Assembly: GCF_014647915.1 (NCBI RefSeq)
Contig: NZ_BMQC01000009.1
Span: forward strand, 62,001-126,000
Reading direction: 5' to 3'
DNA from: Pilimelia terevasa
GTDB lineage: Bacteria; Actinomycetota; Actinomycetes; Mycobacteriales; Micromonosporaceae
Length of the DNA: 64,000 nucleotides
Shown: one piece after another, positions 8,447-20,650 of the stretch
How positions within the stretch are numbered: the first letter of the stretch is position 1
How the letters are laid out: each line of letters opens with the position of its first letter
The notes under the pieces: model-generated
Database searches by the model: none
Told to the model about the DNA's origin: nothing
What the model saw: the letters and a program-made list of their open reading frames with translations, nothing else
Position numbers and translations under genes: made by a program

Positions 8447-9493
8447 TCAGGTGTGGTAGACGAACGTGCTCAGCGCGGTGGTGACGCCCGAGGACGCCAC
8501 CAGCAGCAGCACCCGGCTGCCGTCGCGCAGCTCGCCGCGCTGCGCGGCCCGCGACATCGCCACCGGGACCGAGGCCGAGACGGTGTTGGCGGAGTGCCGG
8601 TGGCCGAAGTGGAACAGCCGGTGGTCGATGTCGCAGCGGTCGAGCAGCACCCGGCTCATCCCGTCGCTGGCCGCGTGGCCGAACACCACGTCGGGCGGCG
8701 CGGCCGAGAACCGCGGCTCCTGCCGGTAGTGCTCGACCAGCTTCCGGCCGGCGAACTCCATCAGCCGGGTGCCGTAGGAGACGAACTGGAGGGGGGCGAC
8801 GTCGCCCTCGGGCAGGCTCGGGCCGAAGAACCCCTCGGCCCCGGGCAGCGGGACATAGCAGAGCTGCCACTTCTCGCCGTGGGTGCGGAAGTCCGCGTCG
8901 AAGCCGGTCGGCGCGGCGGAGGCGGTGAGGACGGTGGCCGTGGCGGCCTCGCCCACCGTCACCGACGGGTGCCAGTGCAGGTACTCCTCCAGGTGGGACA
9001 GCGCGTAGCGGTAGCTCTCCCGGGCGCCGAACTCCGCGTTGAGGATCATCACGTTCCGGTACCGCCCGGCGGCCAGGAACGCCTGCGCCACCTCCAGCGA
9101 CCGGACCCAGCTCGCGCACGCGTCGCACACGTCGAAGGCCGTCGCGCCGGTGAGGCCGAGGCGGGCCTGGAAGGCCGTCGCGGACGCGGGTTCCAGGACG
9201 CCCCGGCCGACCCCGGTGTAGAGGAGCAGGTCGATCTCGGCGCGGTCGATCCCCGCCCGCTCCAGCGCCCGCTCCCCCGCCTCGGCGGCGAGGTCGAAGG
9301 CGTTCTCGTCGGCGGCGCGGTGGTACCGCACCCGGGTGTCGCAGGCGGCGAAGCTGCTCTCCAGCAGCCGCTCCACCGTGGCGAGGTCGGCGGCGGGGAG
9401 GAGCTGCCCGCTGCCGGCGCGCACCCGCTCCAGCACCTCGTCGTTGGTGACGACGCGGGACGGGAGGACGTGCTCGATCGCCAGGAATCGCAT
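8447..9493 (-). CDS. 3-oxoacyl-ACP synthase III / OleA-like ketosynthase
   Basis: A 348-residue thiolase-superfamily condensing enzyme. The triad is visible as Cys126 (CDACASW), His273 (FGHAASDGM) and Asn303 (HRHSANTVS). KAS III enzymes start chains from acyl-CoA and malonyl-ACP, while the related OleA joins two acyl-CoAs head to head. It opens the operon (start ATG after GAAGGAAG), followed by ACP, amidohydrolase and an OleD-like reductase. No OleB or OleC homologue is present, so a standard olefin pathway is not supported; the operon may make another beta-keto or beta-hydroxy lipid. Confidence 0.85.
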   Translation of the reverse strand: MRFLAIEHVLPSRVVTNDEVLERVRAGSGQLLPAADLATVERLLESSFAACDTRVRYHRAADENAFDLAAEAGERALERAGIDRAEIDLLLYTGVGRGVLEPASATAFQARLGLTGATAFDVCDACASWVRSLEVAQAFLAAGRYRNVMILNAEFGARESYRYALSHLEEYLHWHPSVTVGEAATATVLTASAAPTGFDADFRTHGEKWQLCYVPLPGAEGFFGPSLPEGDVAPLQFVSYGTRLMEFAGRKLVEHYRQEPRFSAAPPDVVFGHAASDGMSRVLLDRCDIDHRLFHFGHRHSANTVSASVPVAMSRAAQRGELRDGSRVLLLVASSGVTTALSTFVYHT

Positions 9494-9708
9494 CGGCTTC
9501 CTTCAGGTCAGCAACGCGCGGGGGCCGCCGCCGCCCGGCGGCCGTCCACTGGAGTCACCGTAGGACAGGGCCCGCCGCCAGCCACCCCGGAAATCCGTAG
9601 TCATCCGCCCGTACCGGCGGAAGCGGACCCGGCGCCGCGGCCGGCCGGCGGGAGCCAGCCCCGGCGAAGTGGCGCTTTCCCCGGCCCGCGGGGGGCGGCG
9701 ATGCTGGG

Positions 9709-10785
9709 GTGATGACAGGAGCAGCGACCGTCGCCGGGGTCCGCGGGCAGTTCGCGCCGGAGACCACCTACCTGAACACCGCCAGCCTCGGCCTGCCGCC
9801 CCGGCAGGCGGTCGACGCGACGTCCGCCGCCGTGCGGCGGTGGCAGGCCGGGGACTTCCGCACCGCCGACGCCGACGCGGTCGTCGCCCGCGCGCGCCGC
9901 CGGTACGCGGACCTGGTCGGCGTACCGGCCGACGAGGTGGCGGTGGGCGCCAACGCCAGCGTCTTCGCCGGCCTGGTCGCCCACGCCGTACCCGACGGCG
10001 GCGAGGTCCTGACCGCCGCCGGGGAGTTCACCAGCCTGCTGTTCCCGTTCCTGGCGCAGCAGGGCCGCGGCGTGCGCGTACGCGAGGTGCCGCTGCACGC
10101 GCTGCCGGCGGCCGTCGGCCCGCGGACCGACCTGGTGGCGGTCTCCGCCGTCCAGTCCGCCGACGGGCAGCTCGTCGACCTCGACGCGCTCGCCGCGGCC
10201 GCGGCGGCGGCCGGCGCGCGGGTCCTGCTGGACACCACCCAGGCGGTGGGCTGGCTGCCGCTGGGCGCCGGCCGCTTCGACTACACCGTCTGCGCCGGGT
10301 ACAAGTGGCTGCTCGGCCCGCGCGGCACCTGCTTCTTCACCGTCCGCCCGGGCGCCGGGGCGGGCCTGGTCCCGTCCGCGGCGAGCTGGTACGCGGGTGC
10401 CGACCCCGCGACCAGCCTGTACGGCGGGCCGCTGCGGCTGGCCGCCGACGCCCGGCGGTTCGACGTCTCCCCCGTCTGGCAGTCCTGGATCGCGCAGGAG
10501 GCCAGCCTGGAGCTGGTGGCCGCGGTCGGCCTGCCGCGGCTGCACGCGCACGCCGTCGACCTGGCCAACCGGCTGCGCGCCGCCTGCGGGCTGCCCGACG
10601 GGGACTCGCCGATCGTGAGCCTCGGCCAGTGCCCGCGGCTCGCCGACCGGCTGGCGCGCGCCGGCATCACGGCCAGTACCCGCGCCGGGCGGCTGCGGCT
10701 GTCCTTCCACCTGTACAACGACGTCGACGACCTAGCCCGGGTCGGCGAGGCGCTCGCCGGCCACACCTGCGTCAGGAGCGGCTGA
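9709..10785 (+). CDS. Class V PLP-dependent aminotransferase/cysteine-desulfurase-fold enzyme
   Basis: A 358-residue fold-type I PLP enzyme of the class V group. The PLP lysine is Lys199 in [12 protein letters not shown] and the cofactor-binding Asp/Gln pair is in [11 protein letters not shown] (Asp175, Gln178). No desulfurase Cys loop is evident, so an isomerase, aminotransferase or lyase is as likely as a desulfurase. The start is GTG 9709 or ATG 9712. Its 3' end overlaps the convergent lipoprotein gene by 14 bases. Confidence 0.8.
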   Translation: MMTGAATVAGVRGQFAPETTYLNTASLGLPPRQAVDATSAAVRRWQAGDFRTADADAVVARARRRYADLVGVPADEVAVGANASVFAGLVAHAVPDGGEVLTAAGEFTSLLFPFLAQQGRGVRVREVPLHALPAAVGPRTDLVAVSAVQSADGQLVDLDALAAAAAAAGARVLLDTTQAVGWLPLGAGRFDYTVCAGYKWLLGPRGTCFFTVRPGAGAGLVPSAASWYAGADPATSLYGGPLRLAADARRFDVSPVWQSWIAQEASLELVAAVGLPRLHAHAVDLANRLRAACGLPDGDSPIVSLGQCPRLADRLARAGITASTRAGRLRLSFHLYNDVDDLARVGEALAGHTCVRSG

Positions 10786-10939
10786 CCGCCCCCGGGGTGA
10801 CCACGACCGACGAGGCGAAGTCGTCGCCGTCGTCCCCGCCGCCGTCATCGTCGTCGCCGTCCCCGCCGCCGCCGCAGCCGGCGCCGACCGCGAGCGCCAG
10901 TACCGCCGCGACCGCCCAGGTGACCCGCCGTGCGCTCAT
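10772..10939 (-). CDS. Small lipoprotein, 55 aa
   Basis: A 55-residue lipoprotein with a positively charged start, a hydrophobic stretch and a lipobox (VGAGC, Cys22), then a Gly/Asp-rich linker. The ATG at 10939 follows a strong GGAGGACACG site, which is preferred over longer frames. No function can be assigned. Confidence 0.65.
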   Translation of the reverse strand: MSARRVTWAVAAVLALAVGAGCGGGGDGDDDDGGGDDGDDFASSVVVTPGAVSRS

Positions 10940-11106
10940 CGTGTCCTCCGCCTGCCCGCCTGCCACCCCTGCGGTGGCCGTCCCCGACCAGAGTGGCATG
11001 CCCGGGACCGGCAGTCAGCCACCTCCGCCGGCGACCGGGAGGTTCCCGCGTACGGGTCGCCCGGTCGGAGCGGCCGCCCGCCCGCCGCGCGCCGGGCGGG
11101 CGACGG

Positions 11107-12172
11107 TCAGAGCCAGCCGGAGCGGCGGAACCGCCAGTACAGCGCGACGGCGACGGCGAGCATCAGGGCGATGACGGCCGGGTACCCGAGGGTCCAGTCC
11201 AGCTCCGGCATGTTCTCGAAGTTCATTCCGTAGATGCCGGCGATGACGGTCTGCGCGGCCAGCAGGGCGGCCCAGGCGGCGATCTTGCGCATGTCGTCGT
11301 TCTGGGCCACCGAGATCTGTGCCATCCGCGCCTCCACCATGGAGTTGAGCAGGTCGTCGTACCCGTTGAGCTGCTCCACCGACTGCACGACCTCCTCGCG
11401 GAGCTGGCGCAGGTGCCGGCGGACCTCCTGGGCCAGGTCGGGCTCCTCGCCCTCGGCGAGCGCGCCCAGGGGGCGCTGGGCGGGCACCATCGTGCGGCGC
11501 AGCTCGACCAGTTCGCTCTTGAGCTGGTGCGCGCGGCCGATCAGGCTGCCGTCGGGCGCCTCGCTGAAGACCTGCTCCTCCAGTGCGCTGATGTCCCCGG
11601 CGACGGCCTCCAGCGCGGCGGGGTACCCCGAGACCACCTGCTGGACGACCGTACGCACGACGGCCCAGCGGTCGGCCCCGGCGCGGCGGCGGTGGTCGCG
11701 CAGGACATGGGCCGCGGCGGCGAGGACGCCGTCGCCGCCGCGGTGCACCGTGACGACGTAGTGCGCGCCGACGACGAGCGTGAGCTGTCCGGTGCGCACG
11801 CGTGCGCCGCTGCGGTCCAGGGTGCCGATGTCGAACCGGAGCGTGTCGTCGGCACCGGCGTCGGCGACGTCCAGCGCCTCGCCCAGGTCCAGGACGCGGG
11901 ACAGCTCGGCGAGGCGGTCGGCCGGCGGGTTGCTCAGGGCCAGCCAGACGAAGGCGCCCTCGCCCGCCGGCTTGCGGGCCAGCGCCTCGCCGAACGGGTC
12001 GTCGATCTCCCGCCAGCGGCCGTCCGCCGCGTGCAGGCACACCACGACGCCGTCCTCGTCCGGCTCACATCCCGCCTTGCCCGGCTCACATCCCGCCTCG
12101 TCCAGCCCACATCCCGCCTTGTCCGGCCCACCTCTCGCCTTGTCCGGCCCACCTCTCGCGTTCTCGGTCACG
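11107..12172 (-). CDS. CorA-family divalent metal transporter
   Basis: A CorA-type Mg2+/Co2+ transporter. The C-terminus has the two characteristic membrane helices, with the signature YGMNF (GMN filter) at the end of TM1 (AAQTVIAGIYGMNFENMPEL) and TM2 (YPAVIALMLAVAVALYW), preceded by a long helical cytoplasmic domain. GTG 12172 is chosen as the start because GAGAGG lies just upstream and the longer frame is Arg-rich and non-family. The first 40 residues are five 7-residue repeats. It stands alone between a lipoprotein and a cysteine-synthase-like gene. Confidence 0.85.
12060..12164. repeat. Five 21-bp in-frame tandem repeats at CorA N-terminus
   Basis: Five consecutive 21-bp units from 12060 to 12164 with consensus CCGGCCCACATCCCGCCTTG plus one base encode 7-residue units of the type KAGCEPD/KARGGPD directly after the start codon. 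The last two copies are nearly identical, indicating recent expansion. Confidence 0.8.
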
Positions 12173-12310
12173 GCAGCCTCTCGTCGCGGTCGCGCGTCCG
12201 CGGCGACGACGGGCCGCCGCGGCCGGCGGTGCCGGCGCGCCAGCGGCGCGCGGCGGCCCGGCCGGCCCACCGGAGATATCCGCGGGCGCCCGCGCCGAAA
12301 CGGCCGGCCG

Positions 12311-13252
12311 TCAGGGCGAGGCGGCGAACAGGGGGCCGGCCAGGTACTTCAGGCCGCTGTCCACCTGGACGGTCGCCACCCGGTGGCCGGGGCCCAGCCG
12401 CGCGGCCAGGCGGATCGCGGCGACGAGGTTGGCGCCGGTGGAGGGCCCGCACAGCAGGCCCTCCTCGCGGGCGGCGCGGCGCGCCATGGCGAAGGCGTCG
12501 GCCTCGGCGACGGCGAGCACCTCGTCGTGGTCGGCGGGGGCCAGCAGCGGCGGCCGGGCGCCGATGCCGCCGCCCTCGATCTGGTGGCTGCCGGCCGGGC
12601 CGCCGGAGAGCACCGCGGACTCGGCCGGTTCGACGACCACCCGCCGCAGCCCCGGGTACGCGGCGCGCAGGGCGCGGGTGGCGCCGAGGAAGCAGCCGGC
12701 GGTGCCGACGTAGGAGCAGAAGGCGTCGAGGCCGGCCGGGCCGGGGAGCTGGGCGGCCAGCTCCGCGCCGAGCCGGTGGTAGCCGGGCAGCATGTCGGTG
12801 TTGTGGAACTGGTCGACCAGGTACGCGCCGGTCTCGGCGGCGATCTCGGCGGCCCGCCGGGTCATCGCGGGGACGAGGTCGGGCGTCATGCCGTACGGGC
12901 TGGGGACCAGTTCGACCTCGGCGCCGAACGCGCGCATCGTGCGGATCTTCTCCACAGCCGCGGCGCCGGAGGAGACGACCCGCAGGGGGTGGCCGGTGGC
13001 CGCGCAGACGAAGGCGAGCGCGGAGCCGGTACTGCCGACGCTCGCCTCCACCACCGCCTGCCCGGGGCGCAGCCGCCCGTCGGCCGCGGCCGCCTCGATG
13101 ATCGACAGCGCCATCCTGTCCTTGTACGAGCCGGTCGGGTTGGCGCCCTCCAGCTTCACCCAGACCTCGGCGTGGCCGGCGTCGACGAGCCGGGCGAGCC
13201 GGACGACGGGCGTGCCGCCCACGGCCGCGAGGCTCCCAGGTCGTGCGGACAT
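12311..13252 (-). CDS. PLP-dependent cysteine synthase-family protein
   Basis: A 313-residue fold-type II PLP enzyme of the O-acetylserine sulfhydrylase/cystathionine beta-synthase group. The PLP lysine is Lys44 in NPTGSYKDRMA; the substrate loop EASVGSTGSALAF and the later CGPSTGANLVAA phosphate-binding segment are present. The Gly-Ser-Tyr-Lys-Asp sequence rather than the usual SVKDR makes the exact reaction uncertain; cysteine synthesis or a related beta-replacement is likely. The ATG at 13252 follows GGGAGAGTGG. It diverges from the S1 protease gene. Confidence 0.8.
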   Translation of the reverse strand: MSARPGSLAAVGGTPVVRLARLVDAGHAEVWVKLEGANPTGSYKDRMALSIIEAAAADGRLRPGQAVVEASVGSTGSALAFVCAATGHPLRVVSSGAAAVEKIRTMRAFGAEVELVPSPYGMTPDLVPAMTRRAAEIAAETGAYLVDQFHNTDMLPGYHRLGAELAAQLPGPAGLDAFCSYVGTAGCFLGATRALRAAYPGLRRVVVEPAESAVLSGGPAGSHQIEGGGIGARPPLLAPADHDEVLAVAEADAFAMARRAAREEGLLCGPSTGANLVAAIRLAARLGPGHRVATVQVDSGLKYLAGPLFAASP

Positions 13253-13435
13253 TCCACTCTCCCTACCGGTCGCGCGGCCGCCGGCCGGCGCCGCCAACTG
13301 CGCATCCGTGCAAAGGTGCCCCCCGGCGAGAGCTTGTCCCGCCCGGGCGCGACCGACAACATCGATGAAGGTGACTGCCTTGGCGCCGCCCCCGAGCGTC
13401 CCGGCGACCCCGCCCCCCAACGAACGGACTCCCTC

Positions 13436-14227
13436 ATGAAGCGAACCTTCTGGATCGCCGCGGCATCCACCCTCCTCATCCTGCCCGCCGCCGCCCCGGC
13501 CGCGGCGGCACCCGCCGACCCCGGCAGCACGCGCATCGTCGGCGGCAAGGAGCTGACGGCGCTGGAGCAGAACCCCGGGGCGACCGGTCTGCACGTGCAG
13601 ACCGACGCGCCCGGCAACGGCGGCTTCATCTGCGGCTCGACGCGGATCGGCCCGACCTGGGTGCTGACCGCCAAGCACTGCATCGTCGACAAGTACACCT
13701 ACACCGGCGTGTCGACCCACACCATCAAGCGCAGCGAGGGCCCCCGCCCGAAGATCGTCAAGATCATCAAGCACCCGAAGAAGATCGACCTCGCGCTGGT
13801 CCAGATCGACGACGCCAACGCGCCCGGCAAGATCGTGACCTTCACCGACAAAGGCCCCGCGATGGGCGCCGTGGTGCGCAACTACGGGTGGGGCCGGGTC
13901 AACGCCAACGACCCGAGCCCGGTCCTCAAGGTCGCCGAGGGCACGGTCGCCCGGTACTCGCAGAGCCCGGTGACCAACCCGATCGACCTGACCGAGGGCA
14001 TCGACCTGATCTTCAAGCCGACCGACGGCCTCTGCTGGCTCGGCGACTCCGGCGGCCCGCTGCTGGACACCGAGGGCCGGATCGTCGGCGTGACCTCGTG
14101 GAGCAACGGCAACGGCACCATGAACGGCATCTGCGCCCACCTGTCGCTGGCCCACATGGGCACCGCCAAGTGGATCAGCGAGACGACCGGGATCGCCCCG
14201 GGGACCAGCTTCCCGCCCGCGGGCTGA
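13436..14227 (+). CDS. Secreted S1-family serine protease
   Basis: A 263-residue chymotrypsin-fold protease. A signal peptide ends near residue 25 (AAAAPA), followed by the mature-type start RIVGGKEL. The catalytic triad is His81 (LTAKHC), Asp118 (KKIDLALV) and Ser205 (GDSGGP). The position equivalent to trypsin Asp189 is Leu199, so trypsin-like Arg/Lys specificity is not expected. It is the first of two tandem secreted proteases; the S8 gene begins 132 bases downstream. Confidence 0.88.
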   Translation: MKRTFWIAAASTLLILPAAAPAAAAPADPGSTRIVGGKELTALEQNPGATGLHVQTDAPGNGGFICGSTRIGPTWVLTAKHCIVDKYTYTGVSTHTIKRSEGPRPKIVKIIKHPKKIDLALVQIDDANAPGKIVTFTDKGPAMGAVVRNYGWGRVNANDPSPVLKVAEGTVARYSQSPVTNPIDLTEGIDLIFKPTDGLCWLGDSGGPLLDTEGRIVGVTSWSNGNGTMNGICAHLSLAHMGTAKWISETTGIAPGTSFPPAG

Positions 14228-14228
14228 C

Positions 14229-14330
14229 CACCCACCGGCACCGCGCACCGCCACACCCGCGCACCGCCACACCCCCGCACCCGCACACCGCCACACCGCC
14301 ACACCGGCACCGCACAGCGCCGGCACCCGA
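14229..14330. repeat. CACCG/CCACAC low-complexity repeat between two protease genes
   Basis: The spacer between the S1 and S8 genes is built of short imperfect CACCG and CCACACC units. It is C-rich on the coding strand, has no hairpin and encodes nothing recognisable. Confidence 0.7.
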
Positions 14331-14359
14331 CCCGACGCCGTCCCGGAGGTACCGCCGCC

Positions 14360-15595
<1,236 letters not shown>

Positions 15596-15679
15596 CCGCG
15601 AGGCCGCGGGCCAGCCGCCCCACGAGATCCACTTCTCGCACGATCTGCCTGCCCCGCGGCCGGCGGGGTGGTCAAGGAA

Positions 15680-15856
15680 GGGGAACCAGCCATGGGTGAA
15701 ACGGGGGGACGCTGCGGGCGGTGAAGTGCTGCCACGCCTCGCCGCAGGTGACGGCCTTGCCGCCGAGCCGGACGCCCGAAAACCGTCGCGGGTGATCCAG
15801 GCCAGCAGCGCCGAGGCGTCGATGACCAGCACCGGTAGTCCGCTCGACTGACTCAC
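15680..15856 (-). pseudogene. Remnant of a PIN-domain (VapC-type) toxin
   Basis: Starting with a GTG that overlaps the upstream stop (GTGA), the frame reads VLVIDASALLAWITRDG, the first strand and metal Asp of a PIN nuclease. It then loses all PIN similarity. Another frame at 15715-15760 reads KAVTCGEAWQHFTA, which resembles the C-terminal TADRAW block of VapC toxins. The two PIN ends lie only about 40 bases apart instead of about 300, so most of the domain appears to have been deleted. Confidence 0.5.
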
Positions 15857-16077
15857 GCAGCGGCCCCGGCCGCCGGCCCGAAAAGCTGGCCCAGCAGCGC
15901 ATCGTCCTCAGCGGACGCCGCCGGCGCCTCGACCGGGCCGACGTAGCGGTCCCCGTCCGGGTCGCGGCCCGCGGCGTCAGCGCGGCGCGCTTCGGCCAGC
16001 AGTTCGGTGGAGTCCGCACCGGCCAGGCCCTGGCTGTACGACCACATCTGGTCGACCAACGCCTGTGCGCTGACCAC
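15853..16077 (-). CDS. Small antitoxin-like protein upstream of PIN remnant
   Basis: A 74-residue acidic helical protein (VVSAQALVDQMWSYSQGLAG at its start) that overlaps the PIN remnant by 4 bases, the arrangement of VapBC pairs. The only in-frame start is GTG 16077 with no clear ribosome site. A different frame immediately upstream, beginning ATG 16139 (MADMISMASHVDHVITPAEY), could be its original N-terminus separated by a one-base deletion. The toxin is broken, so this may be a decaying orphan. Confidence 0.45.
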   Translation of the reverse strand: MVSAQALVDQMWSYSQGLAGADSTELLAEARRADAAGRDPDGDRYVGPVEAPAASAEDDALLGQLFGPAAGAAA

Positions 16078-16404
16078 CCGTACTCCGCCGGTGTGATGAC
16101 GTGATCTACGTGGCTTGCCATGGAGATCATGTCAGCCATGTCCGCACCATGGATAACGATGGCTCGTCGCCGGGCCTACCCGCGGGCAGATGTCTGGCGG
16201 ATCCGCCGCCCCGATCCGGCGAACTGCTGCCGCCGTTGCCCACCGCCGGGGCATGATCGGACCGGACATCGGGTAGGAGACCACCACGACGGTCGGCCGT
16301 CCGGTGTTCCCACCTCGCTCTTTCCGGACGGGCCGGCCCGTCGGCGCAGGCCCCCGCCGGTGGCGCTCGACCCGCACCCGGCGGGGCGGCCGCGTCCACC
16401 ATCC

Positions 16405-16612
16405 ACCTCACCGGAGGTGGCCGCCCTGGGCGCCGCCGTCGCCAGCTTCGCGCAGTTCCTGACACCCCAGGCACGAAACGCCGACCGGCTCGCGTGTGGA
16501 TCACCCAGGTCCGCGCGGCGACCTGCCTCCTCCGCACGCCTTCACCCGAGGATGTGCAGCGCGACCGCGACGCCGTGTAGGCCGCACTCACCCCTTCTGC
16601 GGCAACGGCCCG
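16405..16612 (+). pseudogene. Frameshifted remnant of an ISL3-type transposase C-terminus
   Basis: No intact frame exists, but three frames read in order match the end of ISL3-family DDE transposases: SPEVAALGAAVASFAQFLTP then NADRL, next WITQVRAA, next DLPPPHAFTRG, next QRDRDAV and finally THPFCGNGP (canonical: LTLPFHNGPTEG). The order and spacing are correct, with at least three frame changes and a stop. This is a decayed insertion sequence between the broken toxin-antitoxin pair and argF. No terminal inverted repeats were identified. Confidence 0.6.
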
Positions 16613-18715
<2,103 letters not shown>

Positions 18716-18744
18716 CTACCGTTCACATGAGAGCGTCACATCTC

Positions 18745-18757
18745 GTGAAACTTTCAC
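18745..18757. promoter_or_regulatory. Palindrome GTGAAACTTTCAC upstream of S1 protease
   Basis: GTGAAA-C-TTTCAC is a perfect 6-bp inverted repeat around one base, inside a longer GAGCGT...ACGCTC stem, in the gap between XRE paralogue 1 and the protease gene. It matches 11 of 13 positions of the site upstream of the regulator itself, so it is a candidate target of that regulator. Confidence 0.45.
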
Positions 18758-18900
18758 GCTCGCGCCGGCCGCGCGGGCGGCCGGACGGTCGCCGCCCGTA
18801 GCGCCGGGGCACCCGCAGCCCGCCCGGCGGCCCCGGCCCGGCCGCCCGTCACCCACCCTCACCCAGTGGCCCCGCCGCCACCATCGCCTTAGGAGTAGAC

Positions 18901-19656
18901 GTGCGTCTCACCTCCGCTGCCGCCGCGGCCCTCGCCGCCGCGGTCCTCTGTGGCGCCTGGGGCGCCCCGGCCGCCGCCGGCCCCGACGACCCCGCGGTCC
19001 GCATCGTCGGCGGCAAGGTCTCCAGCGAGAAGTACCCGTACACCGGGCAGCTCGGCGGCTGCGGCGCCAGCCTCATCGCCCCGACCTGGCTCGTCACCGC
19101 CCAGCACTGCGTCAGCATCGCCCGCCAGGTCCGCCTCGACAGCAACAGCGCCAACTCCGGCGGCGAGGTGATCCGGGTCAAGCGCGCCGTCAACGGCCCC
19201 GGCGGCAAGGACATCGCGCTGCTGGAGCTGGCCCAGCCCGCCAGGACCACGCCGATCCGCATCGCGCCCTCGCACCCGGGCGTCGGCACGCGGACCCGCA
19301 TCATGGGCTGGGGCTCCACCACACCCGACGGCAGCAGCCAGTCCAACGTGCTCAAGGAGCTGGACACCAGCGTGCTGGAGGCCCGGCAGTGCGCCAACCT
19401 CCCGGGCGGCGTGCCGCCGGCGGACGGCGCCCGGGAGCTGTGCACCCAGTCGCCCAACAACCAGGGCGCCTGCCACGGCGACTCCGGCGGGCCGCAGATC
19501 ACCCAGATCGACGGCACCTGGTACCTGGTCGGCGCCACCAGCCGCGGCGCCCCGCGGGCCTGCGCCCGCAACTCCTCGCCGTCCATCTACATGAGCGTGC
19601 CCGCCTTCATCGACTGGATCAGGACGACCACCGGCATCAGCAGCCTCGGCCGCTGA
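18901..19656 (+). CDS. Secreted S1-family serine protease
   Basis: A 251-residue chymotrypsin-fold protease with signal peptide (to about residue 26), RIVGGKV start of the mature chain, and triad His69 (VTAQHC), Asp104 (GKDIALLEL), Ser195 (GDSGGP). The S1-pocket position equivalent to trypsin 189 is Gly, suggesting chymotrypsin- or elastase-like preference. GTG 18901 follows TAGGAGTAGAC. It lies downstream of the XRE regulator and upstream of a second S1 gene on the same strand. Confidence 0.88.
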   Translation: MRLTSAAAAALAAAVLCGAWGAPAAAGPDDPAVRIVGGKVSSEKYPYTGQLGGCGASLIAPTWLVTAQHCVSIARQVRLDSNSANSGGEVIRVKRAVNGPGGKDIALLELAQPARTTPIRIAPSHPGVGTRTRIMGWGSTTPDGSSQSNVLKELDTSVLEARQCANLPGGVPPADGARELCTQSPNNQGACHGDSGGPQITQIDGTWYLVGATSRGAPRACARNSSPSIYMSVPAFIDWIRTTTGISSLGR

Positions 19657-19797
19657 CCCGCCCGGACCCGGCGGCGGCGGACCCCACCCCGCCGCCGCCG
19701 ACCGGCGCGCCGACATCGACACAGGGCGATGCAGAGCCGACAATGGGCGGAGCCGGCGCCGTACCCGCCGGCCCGCCGCCGCTGCCGAGGAGTGCCG

Positions 19798-20589
19798 ATG
19801 ACTTCACGCCCCACCCGCCGGATGGCCCTCGCCGGAGTCGCCGGCCTGGTCCTCGCCCTGCCCGCGCCGGCCTCCGCCGCCCCGACCGAGACGCGGGTGG
19901 TCGGCGGCCGGCCCGCCGCCGAGGGCGCCTACCCGTGGACCGCCTACCTCGGCGGCTGCGGGGGCTCGCTGGTCTCGCCGGACATCATCATGTCGGCCGC
20001 GCACTGCTTCGGCAGCAACAGCACCCGGGTGACCGCGTACGTCGGCAAGGTCCGCAAGGGCGAGGGCACCCGGCGGACGGGGAGCAGTTTGCGCCGCGGC
20101 GTACCGGCCGACAACGACGAGGACCAGCGCCCGCCGGACAACGTCTCCGACTGGGCGGTGATCAAGCTCGACCAGCCGATCACCGACATCGCGCCGGTGG
20201 CCGTGCCGGCCGACGACCGGTTCGACAGCACGCCGGTGTTCCGGGCGATGGGCTGGGGCCGGACCAGCGAGAACGGCCCGACCAGCAGCACCCTGCTGGA
20301 GGTCGACGTGCCGTTCGTGCCCGACGACCAGTGCGCGCGCTCCGTGGGCAAGGCCGAGATCTGCGCGGGCTACCTGAAGGAGGGCGGCCGGGACACCTGC
20401 TACGGCGACTCCGGTGGGCCGCTGGCCGCCCGCGACGGGGACCGGTGGGTGCTGGTCGGCCTGACCAGTTGGGGCAAGGGCTGCGCCCGGGCCGGCGAGC
20501 CGGGCCACTACGCGCAGGTCAGCGCGTTCATCCCCGACATGAAGGCCGCGATCAGGACCCTGGGCGGCACCCTGCCCGCCGGCTGGTGA
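19798..20589 (+). CDS. Secreted trypsin-like serine protease
   Basis: A 263-residue S1 protease. Signal peptide to about residue 27, mature start RVVGGRPA, triad His69 (MSAAHC), Asp118 (VSDWAVIKL), Ser205 (GDSGGP). Asp199 in RDTCYGDSGG occupies the trypsin Asp189 position, and AAEGAYPWTAYL, CAGYLKEGGRDTC and GLTSWGKGC are typical of true actinomycete trypsins, so Arg/Lys specificity is expected. GAGGAGTGCCG precedes ATG. It is the only S1 enzyme in this window with the trypsin pocket residue. Confidence 0.9.
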   Translation: MTSRPTRRMALAGVAGLVLALPAPASAAPTETRVVGGRPAAEGAYPWTAYLGGCGGSLVSPDIIMSAAHCFGSNSTRVTAYVGKVRKGEGTRRTGSSLRRGVPADNDEDQRPPDNVSDWAVIKLDQPITDIAPVAVPADDRFDSTPVFRAMGWGRTSENGPTSSTLLEVDVPFVPDDQCARSVGKAEICAGYLKEGGRDTCYGDSGGPLAARDGDRWVLVGLTSWGKGCARAGEPGHYAQVSAFIPDMKAAIRTLGGTLPAGW

Positions 20590-20601
20590 GACCCGCGCCG
20601 C

Positions 20602-20641
20602 GCGGGCTGGCGCGGCGCCGCGCCGAGCGGGCTGGCGCGGC
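20602..20641. terminator. GC hairpins and 15-bp direct repeat between convergent genes
   Basis: GCGGGCTGGCGCGGC occurs at 20602-20616 and again at 20627-20641, with the perfect 16-bp palindrome GGCGCGGCGCCGCGCC across the first junction. It lies in the 61-base gap between convergent genes and can act as a bidirectional terminator. Confidence 0.6.
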
Positions 20642-20650
20642 CCGCGCCGG

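Noticed and set aside
6309-9128. Single 939-codon frame covering amidohydrolase, ACP and ketosynthase
   Set aside because: Only 6309-8168 matches the amidohydrolase family; upstream the ACP and KAS III frames carry the family motifs, so a fusion is not supported.
5288-9493. Complete OleABCD olefin pathway
   Set aside because: OleA-like and OleD-like genes are present, but no OleB hydrolase or OleC AMP-ligase is in the operon, and an ACP and an amidohydrolase are present instead.
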